A stretch of 21,108 nucleotides of DNA, taken from NCBI GenBank assembly GCA_028684915.1, contig JAQUEZ010000095.1:1-21108 (forward strand), written 5' to 3'. Position 1 is the stretch's first letter; every line of letters starts with the position of its first letter. The position numbers and the translations under genes were made by a program. This DNA comes from Desulfobulbus sp. (GTDB taxonomy: Bacteria > Desulfobacterota > Desulfobulbia > Desulfobulbales > Desulfobulbaceae). Below are positions 1-6,811 of the stretch, piece by piece. The notes beneath the pieces were generated by a model. The model had not been told where the DNA came from. It was given only the letters and a program-made list of their open reading frames with translations, and ran no database searches.

Positions 1-111
1 CCGAACCTCGGCAATCCACGTTCTACCGTTGTCGGCGGCCTCGCCCCTTCCAAATCCCGTCATACTCCGTAGTTGCATGTTCCTTTGTACTCCTCTGAGG
101 CTATGCCCCTG

Positions 112-155
112 AGCCCGGTTTCTAACTACTTGCTCTAGAGAAATCAAACCGGGCT
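112..155. repeat. 10-bp inverted repeat with 24-nt loop
   Basis: The arms AGCCCGGTTT (112-121) and AAACCGGGCT (146-155) are perfect reverse complements. The loop contains the small palindrome CTCTAGAG (133-140). No T run follows on either strand, so it is not a typical intrinsic terminator. It could be an end of a small element or a processing hairpin. Confidence 0.5.
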
Positions 156-253
156 GCAATAGTTATTCATGGATAATGGACCACTTCGATCCTGACACCT
201 GATGTCATCTCTCTCCAGGGTCGTTCCAACGCGTATTCAATGCAATTCTACTA

Positions 254-369
254 AAAAAACAGTAAGCGACACGAGGCACCGAATCTGCGGTGTTCTCGGC
301 CTATTTACGTACAGGCGTACGCTACACAGGCCGATGCCTTGCACCTCCGGCACCCTGCAATCGCTTACA
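254..369 (-). ncRNA. Candidate structured non-coding RNA with 3' T run
   Basis: Read on the minus strand, GTAAGCGA (368-361) and TCGCTTAC (269-262) form an 8-bp closing stem. It encloses three hairpins: TGCC/GGCA (352-349 with 338-335), TCGGCCT/AGGCCGA (334-328 with 302-296) capped by CGTAC/GTACG (321-317 with 312-308), and CACCG/CGGTG (292-288 with 281-277). The closing stem is followed at once by TG and seven Ts (260-252), as expected of a transcript ending in an intrinsic terminator. Just upstream on the same strand are further stems, ACGGGG/CCCCGT (383-388 with 401-406) and CCGTT/AACGG (373-377 with 382-386), so the RNA may start near 410 or earlier. I cannot assign it to a known RNA family. 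No clear promoter was found. Confidence 0.4.
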
Positions 370-507
370 GGTCCGTTGATAAACGGGGCCTTTGGGGTTC
401 CCCCGTGATGGTTACAAAAAATATGCACCTTAAAGAACACCGGTGCGTTCAATACAGAAGAAAGCAATCACCTCGAAATTCCTTAGAGCAGATGGATAGA
501 TGGCAAT

Positions 508-669
508 GACGGACTCGTAAAAAGTTCATCACACTCTAAGAAATGGCTAGGTAAAAACACAGATAAACAAGGAGCAGGGGTTTTCCCGGCTCGAAGACAT
601 ACCCAAGGTATGTCGAGCGTCGGAAAAACGACTGTGACGCAGCCGCATCAAAGTTTTCACGACGCCATC
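508..669. repeat. Dispersed MITE-like repeat, copy A (full length)
   Basis: The element is about 162 bp with imperfect terminal inverted repeats. The left end, GACGGACTCGTAAAAA (508-523), resembles the reverse complement of the right end (654-669), GATGGCGTCGTGAAAA, at 12 of 16 positions. The left half matches copy C (7995-8065), and the internal part matches copy B (1081-1160). Inside lies a perfect 8-bp hairpin, GACATACC/GGTATGTC (596-603 with 607-614). There is no coding capacity, so if mobile it must be mobilised in trans. Family identity is inferred from internal comparison only. Confidence 0.7.
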
Positions 670-958
670 ATCAAAAGCAGGGTTTACCAAGACACCCTTG
701 ACTACATTTGGAATTAAGGGCTGCGAAGAATTAGTCCGCCGATTTATTCACGGCCGCTAGATACACCTTCCTCCAGCTCACCTTATGTAACCGTCATCAG
801 CACTTGCTGCATCAGAAAAGGAAAATTTTACTGAGAAAAATAGCCCTTTATTCTCTGCGTATTTTCATAACACGATGCCGCTGTAGAAAACAGCAGTTTC
901 GCATCATGGATCACAAACAAAGTAACTCTTAAAAAAACGCGAAGCAAACAGAGGCCGA

Positions 959-995
959 GGGAAACGGTTGGCGTTAAAAACACCAACCGTTTCCC
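959..995. repeat. 13-bp perfect hairpin
   Basis: GGGAAACGGTTGG (959-971) and CCAACCGTTTCCC (983-995) are perfect complements. The stem extends inward after one mismatch (973-975 with 979-981). It lies about 170 bp downstream of the ompH stop, on the side where ompH transcription would end. Neither flank has a T run, so a terminator role is only possible. Confidence 0.5.
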
Positions 996-1080
996 CCTTG
1001 ACAATGAACCAGCGACAGAAGCGCAGAGAAGAGGCGTACCGGAAACAGCTACAACCACATGCGGAGAAACAACGTTTAAC

Positions 1081-1160
1081 GACTCGAAGGCATACAGCGG
1101 GCATTTCGAGCGTCGGGAAAAACGCTGCGCCGCAGTCGCAGCGAAGTATTTACGAGGTCG
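1081..1160. repeat. Dispersed repeat, copy B (internal and right part)
   Basis: This segment aligns with 589-663 of copy A at roughly three quarters identity by eye. Shared blocks include CTCGAAG.CATAC, TCGAGCGTCGG, AAAAACG and CGCAG.CGCA, ending in a variant of the TTTACGA right end. The left third of the element is missing, so it is a truncated copy. It ends a few bases from the ompH stop codon (1167-1169). Confidence 0.6.
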
Positions 1161-1166
1161 ACGAAT

Positions 1167-1691
1167 TTACTTTATTACTTTATTCAACTCGTCGATGATC
1201 TTTCCAGTGATATCCACGGAATTCGCCGAATACAAGACAACATTGCGGGGTAGAACAACGGAGTATCCGCCTGCGGAAGCTACTTCGCCAACGATGTCCT
1301 CAAGTTTTTTCAGAATCGGGTTAACATTCTGCTCGCGCAATTTTTTCAACTCCTGATTCGCTTTATCCTGCTTTTCAGCCAGAGCACGTCGTTTCTGCTG
1401 AAACTCCATTGCTTTTTCGCGTTTGACGCTGTCGCTCCAGGCTGAGCCCTTCTTTTCCATATCTTTCTGCATATTCACGAGGCTAGTCTCATCGGCCTTG
1501 AAGGAAGCCTGCAGTGATTTCATTTTTTTCTCAATGATATCCTGAGCTTTCTTGCCGGCGGTAGAGGCCGACAGCACCTCTTTCATGTCAATGACCGCAA
1601 TTTTGGTATCAGCAGCCAAGGTAACGTGGCTCTGCAGACAAAAAATGGTGGCCACGACCAGGCATCCCAGTACACGCATCATGTTTTTCAC
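1167..1691 (-). CDS. OmpH/Skp-family periplasmic chaperone
   Basis: Predicted periplasmic holdase of the Skp/OmpH family, which escorts unfolded outer-membrane proteins to the assembly machinery. The N-terminus is a signal peptide: basic residues, then a hydrophobic stretch, with likely cleavage after HVTLAA. Next comes the family's opening strand (KIAVIDMKEVLSAS), then a long Lys/Glu/Gln-rich coiled coil over roughly residues 45-135. A C-terminal strand region (GGYSVVLPRNVVLYSANSVD) follows. I chose the GTG at 1691 (174 aa) because GGAG lies 8 nt upstream; the ATG at 1682 is too far from it, and the longer frame to 1748 has no such site. skp usually lies next to bamA and lpx genes, but here it sits alone downstream of pal. 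It probably has its own promoter because a terminator lies between the two genes. Confidence 0.85.
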   Translation of the reverse strand: MKNMMRVLGCLVVATIFCLQSHVTLAADTKIAVIDMKEVLSASTAGKKAQDIIEKKMKSLQASFKADETSLVNMQKDMEKKGSAWSDSVKREKAMEFQQKRRALAEKQDKANQELKKLREQNVNPILKKLEDIVGEVASAGGYSVVLPRNVVLYSANSVDITGKIIDELNKVIK

Positions 1692-1719
1692 AGTTGTTGC
1701 TCCAGATAAATTAAAAGGA

Positions 1720-1748
1720 AATAAATGCAGCCTTAAGCAAAGCCGCAA
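1720..1748 (-). promoter_or_regulatory. Possible promoter for ompH/skp
   Basis: On the minus strand TTGCGG (1748-1743) and TTTATT (1725-1720) are separated by 17 nt. The -10 match is modest. The site lies between the pal terminator and the GTG start, giving a leader of about 25 nt. Confidence 0.35.
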
Positions 1749-1757
1749 GCGAAGAGG

Positions 1758-1799
1758 GAAAATGCAAAACCGGGTATGGGGCAGAGCCCAGACCCGGTT
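1758..1799 (-). terminator. Intrinsic terminator after pal
   Basis: Arms AACCGGGT (1768-1775) and ACCCGGTT (1792-1799) continue after one mismatch with TGGG/CCCA, closing a six-base loop. Read on the minus strand, the stem is followed by TTTTGCATTTT, a usable T tract. It lies about 20 bp past the pal stop codon. Confidence 0.75.
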
Positions 1800-1820
1800 C
1801 AGAGGAATCAGCGAAGCAAT

Positions 1821-2333
1821 TTACTTCACTATGACGAAGTCATCCCGTCGGTTTTGCGCCCAGGAAATCTCGTCGTGGCCAAAGAGAAGCAATTTTTCTT
1901 CTCCAAAACTGACGGTGGACAGCTGGTTCGAGTTGACTCCCAGATTGACCAGGTACGTTTTTGCACCCTGTGCCCGGCGTTCCCCAAGGGCCAAGTTATA
2001 CTCCTGCGTGCCGCGAGGGTCACAGTTGCCTTCGATCCGAATATTTAAGCCCGGATTTTTTTTCATAAAATCGGCATCGGTTTCGATGCGCTGAACTTGC
2101 TCGCCTTCTACTTTTGAACTATCGAATGCGAAATAGACCGGTACCATCGGCCCGGATGTACGACCTTCCATGATCCCTGTGTCTTCACTCTCCAGAGATT
2201 CAGACGAACCTGCTCCTTCGGTTCCAGTCACCTGGGGTGCAGTCGCAACGTTCTTCTTGCTGCAGCCTGTCAGACCTAAGCCCAAAACAAGCACCACCAA
2301 CGTGGCTAAATGCAACATCTTTTTACTGCTCAT
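1821..2333 (-). CDS. pal: Peptidoglycan-associated lipoprotein Pal
   Basis: Outer-membrane lipoprotein that anchors the outer membrane to peptidoglycan through an OmpA-like domain and works with TolB in the Tol-Pal system. A lipoprotein signal peptide ends in the lipobox LTGC, with lipidated Cys24. A Ser/Gly/Glu-rich linker (about residues 25-60) follows, then the OmpA_C domain with VYFAFDSS, the IRIEGNCDPRGT motif and ALGERRAQ, which carry the family's diaminopimelate-contacting Asp and Arg. The ATG at 2333 (170 aa) has GGAGG five bases upstream; an in-frame ATG at 2345 overlaps that site and is unlikely. No tol genes are next to it here, although pal usually follows tolB. An intrinsic terminator follows. 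Confidence 0.92.
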   Translation of the reverse strand: MSSKKMLHLATLVVLVLGLGLTGCSKKNVATAPQVTGTEGAGSSESLESEDTGIMEGRTSGPMVPVYFAFDSSKVEGEQVQRIETDADFMKKNPGLNIRIEGNCDPRGTQEYNLALGERRAQGAKTYLVNLGVNSNQLSTVSFGEEKLLLFGHDEISWAQNRRDDFVIVK

Positions 2334-2379
2334 TTCTCCCTCCATATGGATGAAATTTAGTCAAAAAACACGTCATCAT

Positions 2380-2407
2380 AATTTACTGCGCCATAGGAGA
2401 AATACAA
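2380..2407 (-). promoter_or_regulatory. Possible pal promoter
   Basis: On the minus strand TTGTAT (2407-2402) and TAAATT (2385-2380) are spaced by 16 nt, about 50 bp before the pal start. The site is in the divergent intergenic region shared with the phosphorylase gene. This is a consensus match by eye only. Confidence 0.35.
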
Positions 2408-2434
2408 CAAATATTTCCTGAAAATTAAAAATCC

Positions 2435-2462
2435 TTGCAAAAGCATCGAGGCCTATTAAACT
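2435..2462 (+). promoter_or_regulatory. Possible phosphorylase promoter
   Basis: TTGCAA (2435-2440) and TAAACT (2457-2462) are spaced by 16 nt, about 60 bp upstream of the ATG at 2521. It resembles a sigma-70 promoter. No operator was recognised. Confidence 0.35.
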
Positions 2463-2520
2463 CGCGTAAACTTTTGTGTTCTCGTCTATCTTTCCCTTAT
2501 TGAGAAAAAATATTAATTTC

Positions 2521-4716
2521 ATGAATAGTATTACCAAGATGCCTCCTTTTTCACTAGCTTCACTCGTTAGCAGTCACACTTTCGGCACATATTTTGGTGT
2601 CACACAAGAAGTTTTTGACCGGGTATGGTCGAATCTTACGAATCCGGCAGTTAACAGCATCGCGTATATTTCTATGGAAATAGGGGCTGACCCCGATGTT
2701 TTTCACCCGATAAAAGATTTTCTCGAGCAGGAAAATATTCTCCAGGAACCCAATCCTCAACTCAACGCCTTTCTGCAGAAATACCTTTTTAACGCGAGAA
2801 AAATTCCAAATTACAGTGGAGGCTTGGGTGTTCTTGCCGGAGATACGCTTAAAAGCTTTGCAGATCTCCACCTGCCTGCGCTGGCAATCAGTCTCTTGTA
2901 TCGTGAGGGTTACTTCTCACAAATTGTCGATTCGAAGGTCGGCCAGATCGATCATGCGACCTGGTGGCAGCCTGAGGCAACGCCAACACTGTTCCCTTTG
3001 CAGAATCCCGATACCCCGGGTACACCGCTGACTATAGAAATCCCTTTCTATGATGGGCAGCAGTTGCCGATCATGATCAAGGCTCAGGTATGGATGAAGA
3101 TTGAGCTCAACGATCGTCGCGACTACTTTGTGCCAGAATTTCTTCTTGATTACAGCCTACCGGATACGCCATCTTGGGTGCGGGAGTCGGCTCACCAGCT
3201 TTACAACGCCAAATCAACCATCATCAAAGCCAACCAGCGCCGCATGCTCGGCTCTGCCATCCTGCCGCTTTTTGATGCGCTTGGCTTAACACCGCATACC
3301 ATCCACCTTAATGAGCAACATGGGATCACCGTCACCCTGCACATGATTATGCGAGAGCTGCAACAGCGGTTCGGTGATGGGTTTGCCGAGACCATGACCG
3401 ATGCCGACATCCTAGCCGCAGCGGATACAATTGCGCAGCAAATCGTCTACACCATCCATACTCCGGTTAAAGCCGGTCATGACCGATTTTCCCGTGACCT
3501 CTATTCTTCGATCAGCGACAGAGCCTTTCAGCGCATCCTGAACCTAGTGGCCCATGATGACGATACATCGTACGAGTATAACTTCACCGCCATGGCCATG
3601 CGCCTCAATAGAGCCATTAATAGCGTCAGCCGACTGCATCGCGATGTCACCAAAAAGCAGTTTCCGGCATTCGCGCCTAAAATCAAAGCAATTACCAACG
3701 GAGTCCATCACCTGACCTGGATCAGTTCCCATCGGAAAGCCTGTTTTGATCGCACGCCTTCCCTTGAAAACTGGCGTTATGATCCCAGCAGCTTTACGTC
3801 CATAGCCAAAGAGGACCACGCCCAGCTGATTGCGTCCCTCCAACAGGCTTGGCATGCCGACAACCAAATCCTCGTCAACTACGCTAATACCATGCTGAGA
3901 CGGCATCGGGAACAGATGGTCGAGACCTGGATCGATCCACCCAATTACCTTTCCGGTCTACCTGAACAGCAATGGCTTCAACCAGGCGTTTTTACCTTGG
4001 GCTTTGCCCGACGTTTTTCCACATATAAACGTGCAGATCTGATCTTTGACGACATCGAACGCCTCTCCGATATCCTGATCAAGAACAACTGGCCAGTAAA
4101 TTTTGTTTTCGCCGGCAAGGCCCATCCGGCTGATGAACCCGGCAAATACGTCCTCAAGCTTATCCTTGACAACCAGGAAGAGCTCTACCGCCGCAGCCAA
4201 GGGCTTGGAAAACTCATTTTTATTCCCGGTTACGACATGCACATCGCCAAACTGATGGTAGCGGGCGTACATGCCTGGCTCAACAGCCCCAAACGCCCTC
4301 TTGAAGCCAGCGGGACCAGCGGCATGAAAGCGGCAATGAATGGTGTGCCCAATATCAGTATTATGGATGGTTGGTGGGTCGAAGGGTATCATGAAGGGTT
4401 GACAGGTTGGAAATTCGGCTACGAGGGACCGGTTGACGAAGCTGATCTGAGTGAAGCCCCGGAGACATTACTCTACACGGAAGATGCCTCTGCTTTTTAC
4501 GAGTTGCTCCCTTCAGTACTTGACACTTTTTACAACCACCAGGATCGTTACATGGAGCGGGCTTTCAACAATCTGCGCCTTAACGTTCCCATTTTCAACA
4601 CCCACCGGATGGCGGCGGAATATGTCAACCAATACAACCTTGACCTTCCCCCGAAACTGCAAAAGGATATCGAGCAATTTCGTCTGCTTTATCGCAGTGA
4701 GGAAAATCGCACCTGA
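2521..4716 (+). CDS. Alpha-glucan (glycogen) phosphorylase, GT35 family
   Basis: PLP-dependent phosphorylase that releases glucose-1-phosphate from glycogen or maltodextrin. The sequence shows the family landmarks: IAYISMEIG near residue 50, NYSGGLGVLAGD near residue 100, HLNEQHG (about residue 260), FARRFSTYKRADLI (about residue 500) and EASGTSGMKAAMNG, in which Lys603 is the PLP-binding lysine. At about 731 aa it matches the shorter, compact bacterial alpha-glucan phosphorylases (TIGR02094 type) and lacks an N-terminal DUF3417 extension. The ATG at 2521 is preferred over a GTG at 2476, since the intervening residues do not look conserved, but no strong Shine-Dalgarno is visible. It stands alone with no glg neighbours; the divergent neighbour is pal. 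Confidence 0.9.
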   Translation: MNSITKMPPFSLASLVSSHTFGTYFGVTQEVFDRVWSNLTNPAVNSIAYISMEIGADPDVFHPIKDFLEQENILQEPNPQLNAFLQKYLFNARKIPNYSGGLGVLAGDTLKSFADLHLPALAISLLYREGYFSQIVDSKVGQIDHATWWQPEATPTLFPLQNPDTPGTPLTIEIPFYDGQQLPIMIKAQVWMKIELNDRRDYFVPEFLLDYSLPDTPSWVRESAHQLYNAKSTIIKANQRRMLGSAILPLFDALGLTPHTIHLNEQHGITVTLHMIMRELQQRFGDGFAETMTDADILAAADTIAQQIVYTIHTPVKAGHDRFSRDLYSSISDRAFQRILNLVAHDDDTSYEYNFTAMAMRLNRAINSVSRLHRDVTKKQFPAFAPKIKAITNGVHHLTWISSHRKACFDRTPSLENWRYDPSSFTSIAKEDHAQLIASLQQAWHADNQILVNYANTMLRRHREQMVETWIDPPNYLSGLPEQQWLQPGVFTLGFARRFSTYKRADLIFDDIERLSDILIKNNWPVNFVFAGKAHPADEPGKYVLKLILDNQEELYRRSQGLGKLIFIPGYDMHIAKLMVAGVHAWLNSPKRPLEASGTSGMKAAMNGVPNISIMDGWWVEGYHEGLTGWKFGYEGPVDEADLSEAPETLLYTEDASAFYELLPSVLDTFYNHQDRYMERAFNNLRLNVPIFNTHRMAAEYVNQYNLDLPPKLQKDIEQFRLLYRSEENRT

Positions 4717-5081
4717 AAACCGATTTCGTTTATACACAGGCTCGGCAAAAAGCCATTTGAGCCTTTTCCTGTACAAAAGCAGTGCTTATCGCTAACAGGT
4801 GCAGTATAAGATGGTCATCTTTTTCCCAGCAGGGAGCCCTTCCGAGCTCCCTGCTGCTGCCTGTACCACCTCATGAGCCCATAGGGTTTTAATTTCCCGC
4901 CCCAAGAGAATACTCAAACGGGGGAGGTTGTGCGGCATGAGACGGCCAGCAACAGAGTGGCTTATGCGCCATTCCTTTTCTCTTTCGAGAACAACGCCTT
5001 GATCCAGATGTTCTCAGGTGCCATTCCGCCTCAGTCAACAACACATCGTCACAACGAGTAGATTTTACAAGGAGCAATGCC
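4717..5081. other. Gene-free spacer between phosphorylase and the 140-aa gene
   Basis: It contains the probable terminator at 4738-4767 and a second, stronger hairpin. The hairpin arms AGCAGGGAGC (4828-4837) and GCTCCCTGCT (4846-4855) are perfect over 10 bp around an 8-nt loop, with no T run on either side. The rest shows no gene. The word GCCATTCC occurs twice (about 4970 and 5020). The promoter of the downstream pair must lie here, but I could not pick one with confidence. Confidence 0.5.
4738..4767 (+). terminator. Probable terminator after the phosphorylase gene
   Basis: AGGCTC (4738-4743) pairs with GAGCCT (4759-4764), with an inner GGC/GCC stem (4744-4746 with 4752-4754) and a small bulge. 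It is followed by a short T tract (4764-4767). The tract is short, so termination may be partial. Confidence 0.45.
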
Positions 5082-5504
5082 ATGGCACGCCATATCAACC
5101 CAAGCAATTCAACCAACAAAACCATTGATGCCATTGACCGCAAACGCGAACGTGAACGGCATCTCATGCTCAAAAAAGCACGGGAGATGGCCCCTGAAAT
5201 TGCCGTCGGCCTGGTACAACGGTTGCTCGATAACCACATCATCGAAACCAACGCCGTCCATACCATCCAGGAGATTATGGCCAAGCAGCTGCAACAGCTT
5301 GGCGATATGGAAGAGTTCGACATGCTGTTTAAGATCGCACCGATCCGCGACCTGACCCCGGATCCCAACGTTATCAGCCTTTTCTTGACCCAATTCATCA
5401 TTGAAGACCTGATCGACCATCCAAACATTCAGGATGTATTTGGAGATGATCTTGAAATTTATCGGGCCGTGGATTCCATCTTATCGCGCATTCGCCCGCG
5501 GTAA
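5082..5504 (+). CDS. Hypothetical 140-aa protein
   Basis: I do not recognise a family. The protein is soluble, predicted mostly helical and highly charged. A basic N-terminal helix (DRKRERERHLMLKKARE, about residues 19-35) is followed by amphipathic helices and an acidic region near residues 115-130 (DHPNIQDVFGDDLEIYRAVD). No signal peptide, membrane segment or metal motif is visible. The start is well supported: AAGGAG lies about 8 nt upstream of the ATG, and the codon usage resembles that of its neighbours. Only 14 nt separate its stop from the radical SAM gene, so the two are probably co-transcribed and translationally coupled. It may be a partner or accessory of that enzyme, which is inferred from position only. 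Confidence 0.8.
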   Translation: MARHINPSNSTNKTIDAIDRKRERERHLMLKKAREMAPEIAVGLVQRLLDNHIIETNAVHTIQEIMAKQLQQLGDMEEFDMLFKIAPIRDLTPDPNVISLFLTQFIIEDLIDHPNIQDVFGDDLEIYRAVDSILSRIRPR

Positions 5505-5518
5505 TCGCGGCAGACTTT

Positions 5519-6811
5519 TTGATCGTGCATCCCTCAATCCTCCCCTCCCTGCTCTTTGCAACCGCTCAAGGTGAAATACTCGATTACAGTGGTCTGCACA
5601 TGGCAGGGAGTGCCGCAGGCCGACTGTTTGCGCCCCGACTCGACGAGCTGATTGAACTACCGGCAGGCAGTGAGCTTTTCACCTTACCTCAACGGCTGCC
5701 GATTGGAATCGAGTCCGAAAGCAATGAGCCAGCCTTGCTGGCGACCAACCCTTATCAGACCGATGAACCTATCCAGGCTGTAGCTGCATTTATGGCCCCT
5801 GCGCACACAGCCATCTATACTGCTGCCTATCAAACCGAGAACGATAATCCACCGCTGCTACCCCTGTTTGCCTACACGGCTGTGGGTTGGGCCGAAGGGA
5901 AATTTTGGGTGGCAGCCTTTCGCAGCGACCAGGACTGCCGCCAGGATGCCGAGCAATTCAATTTCAAACTGCTTGAAAAACGGACCCACAAGCAACTGAA
6001 AAAACACCGGGAAAACCGTTTAATCCAGCATCTCGGCAAATGTTGCCTCACCTATGGATGCCCGGCGGCACGCAACTATTTTCTTGGCCGGTGGGAGGCA
6101 CCTCTCCCCTGTTCCCCCGTGTGTAATGCGGCTTGTGCCGGGTGCATCTCGTTGCAACCTTCCGGCTGTTGCCCTTCAACGCAGGATCGCATTACGTTTG
6201 TTCCTACTGAAAAGGAAATCGCCGAGATTGCCGTTGATCACCTGAAAACAGCGCCACGCCCCATTGTCAGCTTTGGGCAGGGCTGCGAAGGAGAACCACT
6301 GCTCCAGGCTAAGGTGATGGCCAAAAGCATCCGCCTGATTCGCCATCAAACCAGCAATGGCACAATCAATCTCAACACCAACGGTAGCCTGCCGGAAGCG
6401 GTAGAACATCTGGCTCAGGCCGGTCTCGATTCCATCCGGATCTCGATGAACAGTGCCCAAATAGAAAAACACCGGCTCTACTACCGCCCCAATGGCTTTT
6501 CATTACAAGACGTTTGCGAGTCTATTGCAGTGATGAAACGCCATGGCCGCCATGTGTCGCTCAACTACTTCATCCTCCCCGGCTGTACTGATGATCCGGA
6601 TGAATTCGAGGCATTGGCCACCCTGATTGAGCAATATCGTCCGGATTTTATCCAACTGCGCAACCTCAACATGGACCCCGAATATTATCTCCGGGTAATT
6701 CAACACAACCCATCCCGAGCGCCTCTTGGAATCCCCAACTGGCTGGCTCAGCTTAAAGCGCTGTTTCCCTTCCTAGGATTTGGTTATTACAATCCACCTC
6801 TGCACACGTAA
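5519..6811 (+). CDS. Radical SAM protein with CX3CX2C cluster motif
   Basis: Predicted radical SAM enzyme. Cys202, Cys206 and Cys209 in CNAACAGC form the [4Fe-4S] motif that binds S-adenosylmethionine. Another cysteine lies four residues upstream (CSPVC) and a Cys-rich patch follows (GCCPS). Later segments (SFGQGCEGEP, INLNTNGS, DSIRISMNSAQ, NYFILPGC) fit the radical SAM barrel, with GQGCEGEP in the SAM-contacting (GGE-like) position. The first 190 residues form an unassigned domain containing an opening GLHMAGSAAGRLFAP-type segment. The start is uncertain: TTG at 5519 or GTG at 5525, neither with a strong ribosome site, which fits coupling to the upstream gene. The substrate is unknown. Its 3' end overlaps the convergent dus gene by 59 bp. 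Confidence 0.85.
   Translation: MIVHPSILPSLLFATAQGEILDYSGLHMAGSAAGRLFAPRLDELIELPAGSELFTLPQRLPIGIESESNEPALLATNPYQTDEPIQAVAAFMAPAHTAIYTAAYQTENDNPPLLPLFAYTAVGWAEGKFWVAAFRSDQDCRQDAEQFNFKLLEKRTHKQLKKHRENRLIQHLGKCCLTYGCPAARNYFLGRWEAPLPCSPVCNAACAGCISLQPSGCCPSTQDRITFVPTEKEIAEIAVDHLKTAPRPIVSFGQGCEGEPLLQAKVMAKSIRLIRHQTSNGTINLNTNGSLPEAVEHLAQAGLDSIRISMNSAQIEKHRLYYRPNGFSLQDVCESIAVMKRHGRHVSLNYFILPGCTDDPDEFEALATLIEQYRPDFIQLRNLNMDPEYYLRVIQHNPSRAPLGIPNWLAQLKALFPFLGFGYYNPPLHT

Larger units (their letters stand above)
1..1166. other. Long gene-free region with repeats and hairpins
   Basis: I see no credible protein gene in this stretch. The short open frames on both strands overlap each other, lack ribosome binding sites and have unconvincing composition. 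It does contain an inverted repeat (arms 112-121 and 146-155), a multibranched fold at 262-368, two copies of a dispersed repeat (about 508-669 and 1081-1160) and a 13-bp hairpin (959-995). The density of palindromic elements suggests an intergenic island where mobile or decayed sequences have collected. The left edge may cut a neighbouring transcript. Confidence 0.6.

Noticed and set aside
262..368. tRNA or tmRNA, because the fold has an acceptor-like stem and three arms
   Set aside because: It is about 107 nt, lacks the TTCGA T-loop, CCA end and anticodon-loop features, and the closing stem is followed by a T run.
262..368. Retron msr/msd or integron attC site
   Set aside because: No reverse transcriptase or integrase is nearby, and the attC core consensus (GTTRRRY/RYYYAAC) is absent at the ends.
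202..467. Overlapping small open frames on both strands at the left edge
   Set aside because: They overlap each other and the candidate structured RNA, lack ribosome sites and show no recognisable protein pattern.
968..1198. 76-aa basic plus-strand frame
   Set aside because: It runs through repeat copy B into the ompH end and has no ribosome site; the Arg/Lys content comes from the repeat.
4889..5428. 179-aa minus-strand frame
   Set aside because: It is antisense to the well-supported 140-aa gene, is rich in Ser/Arg/Met typical of shadow frames, and has no domain.
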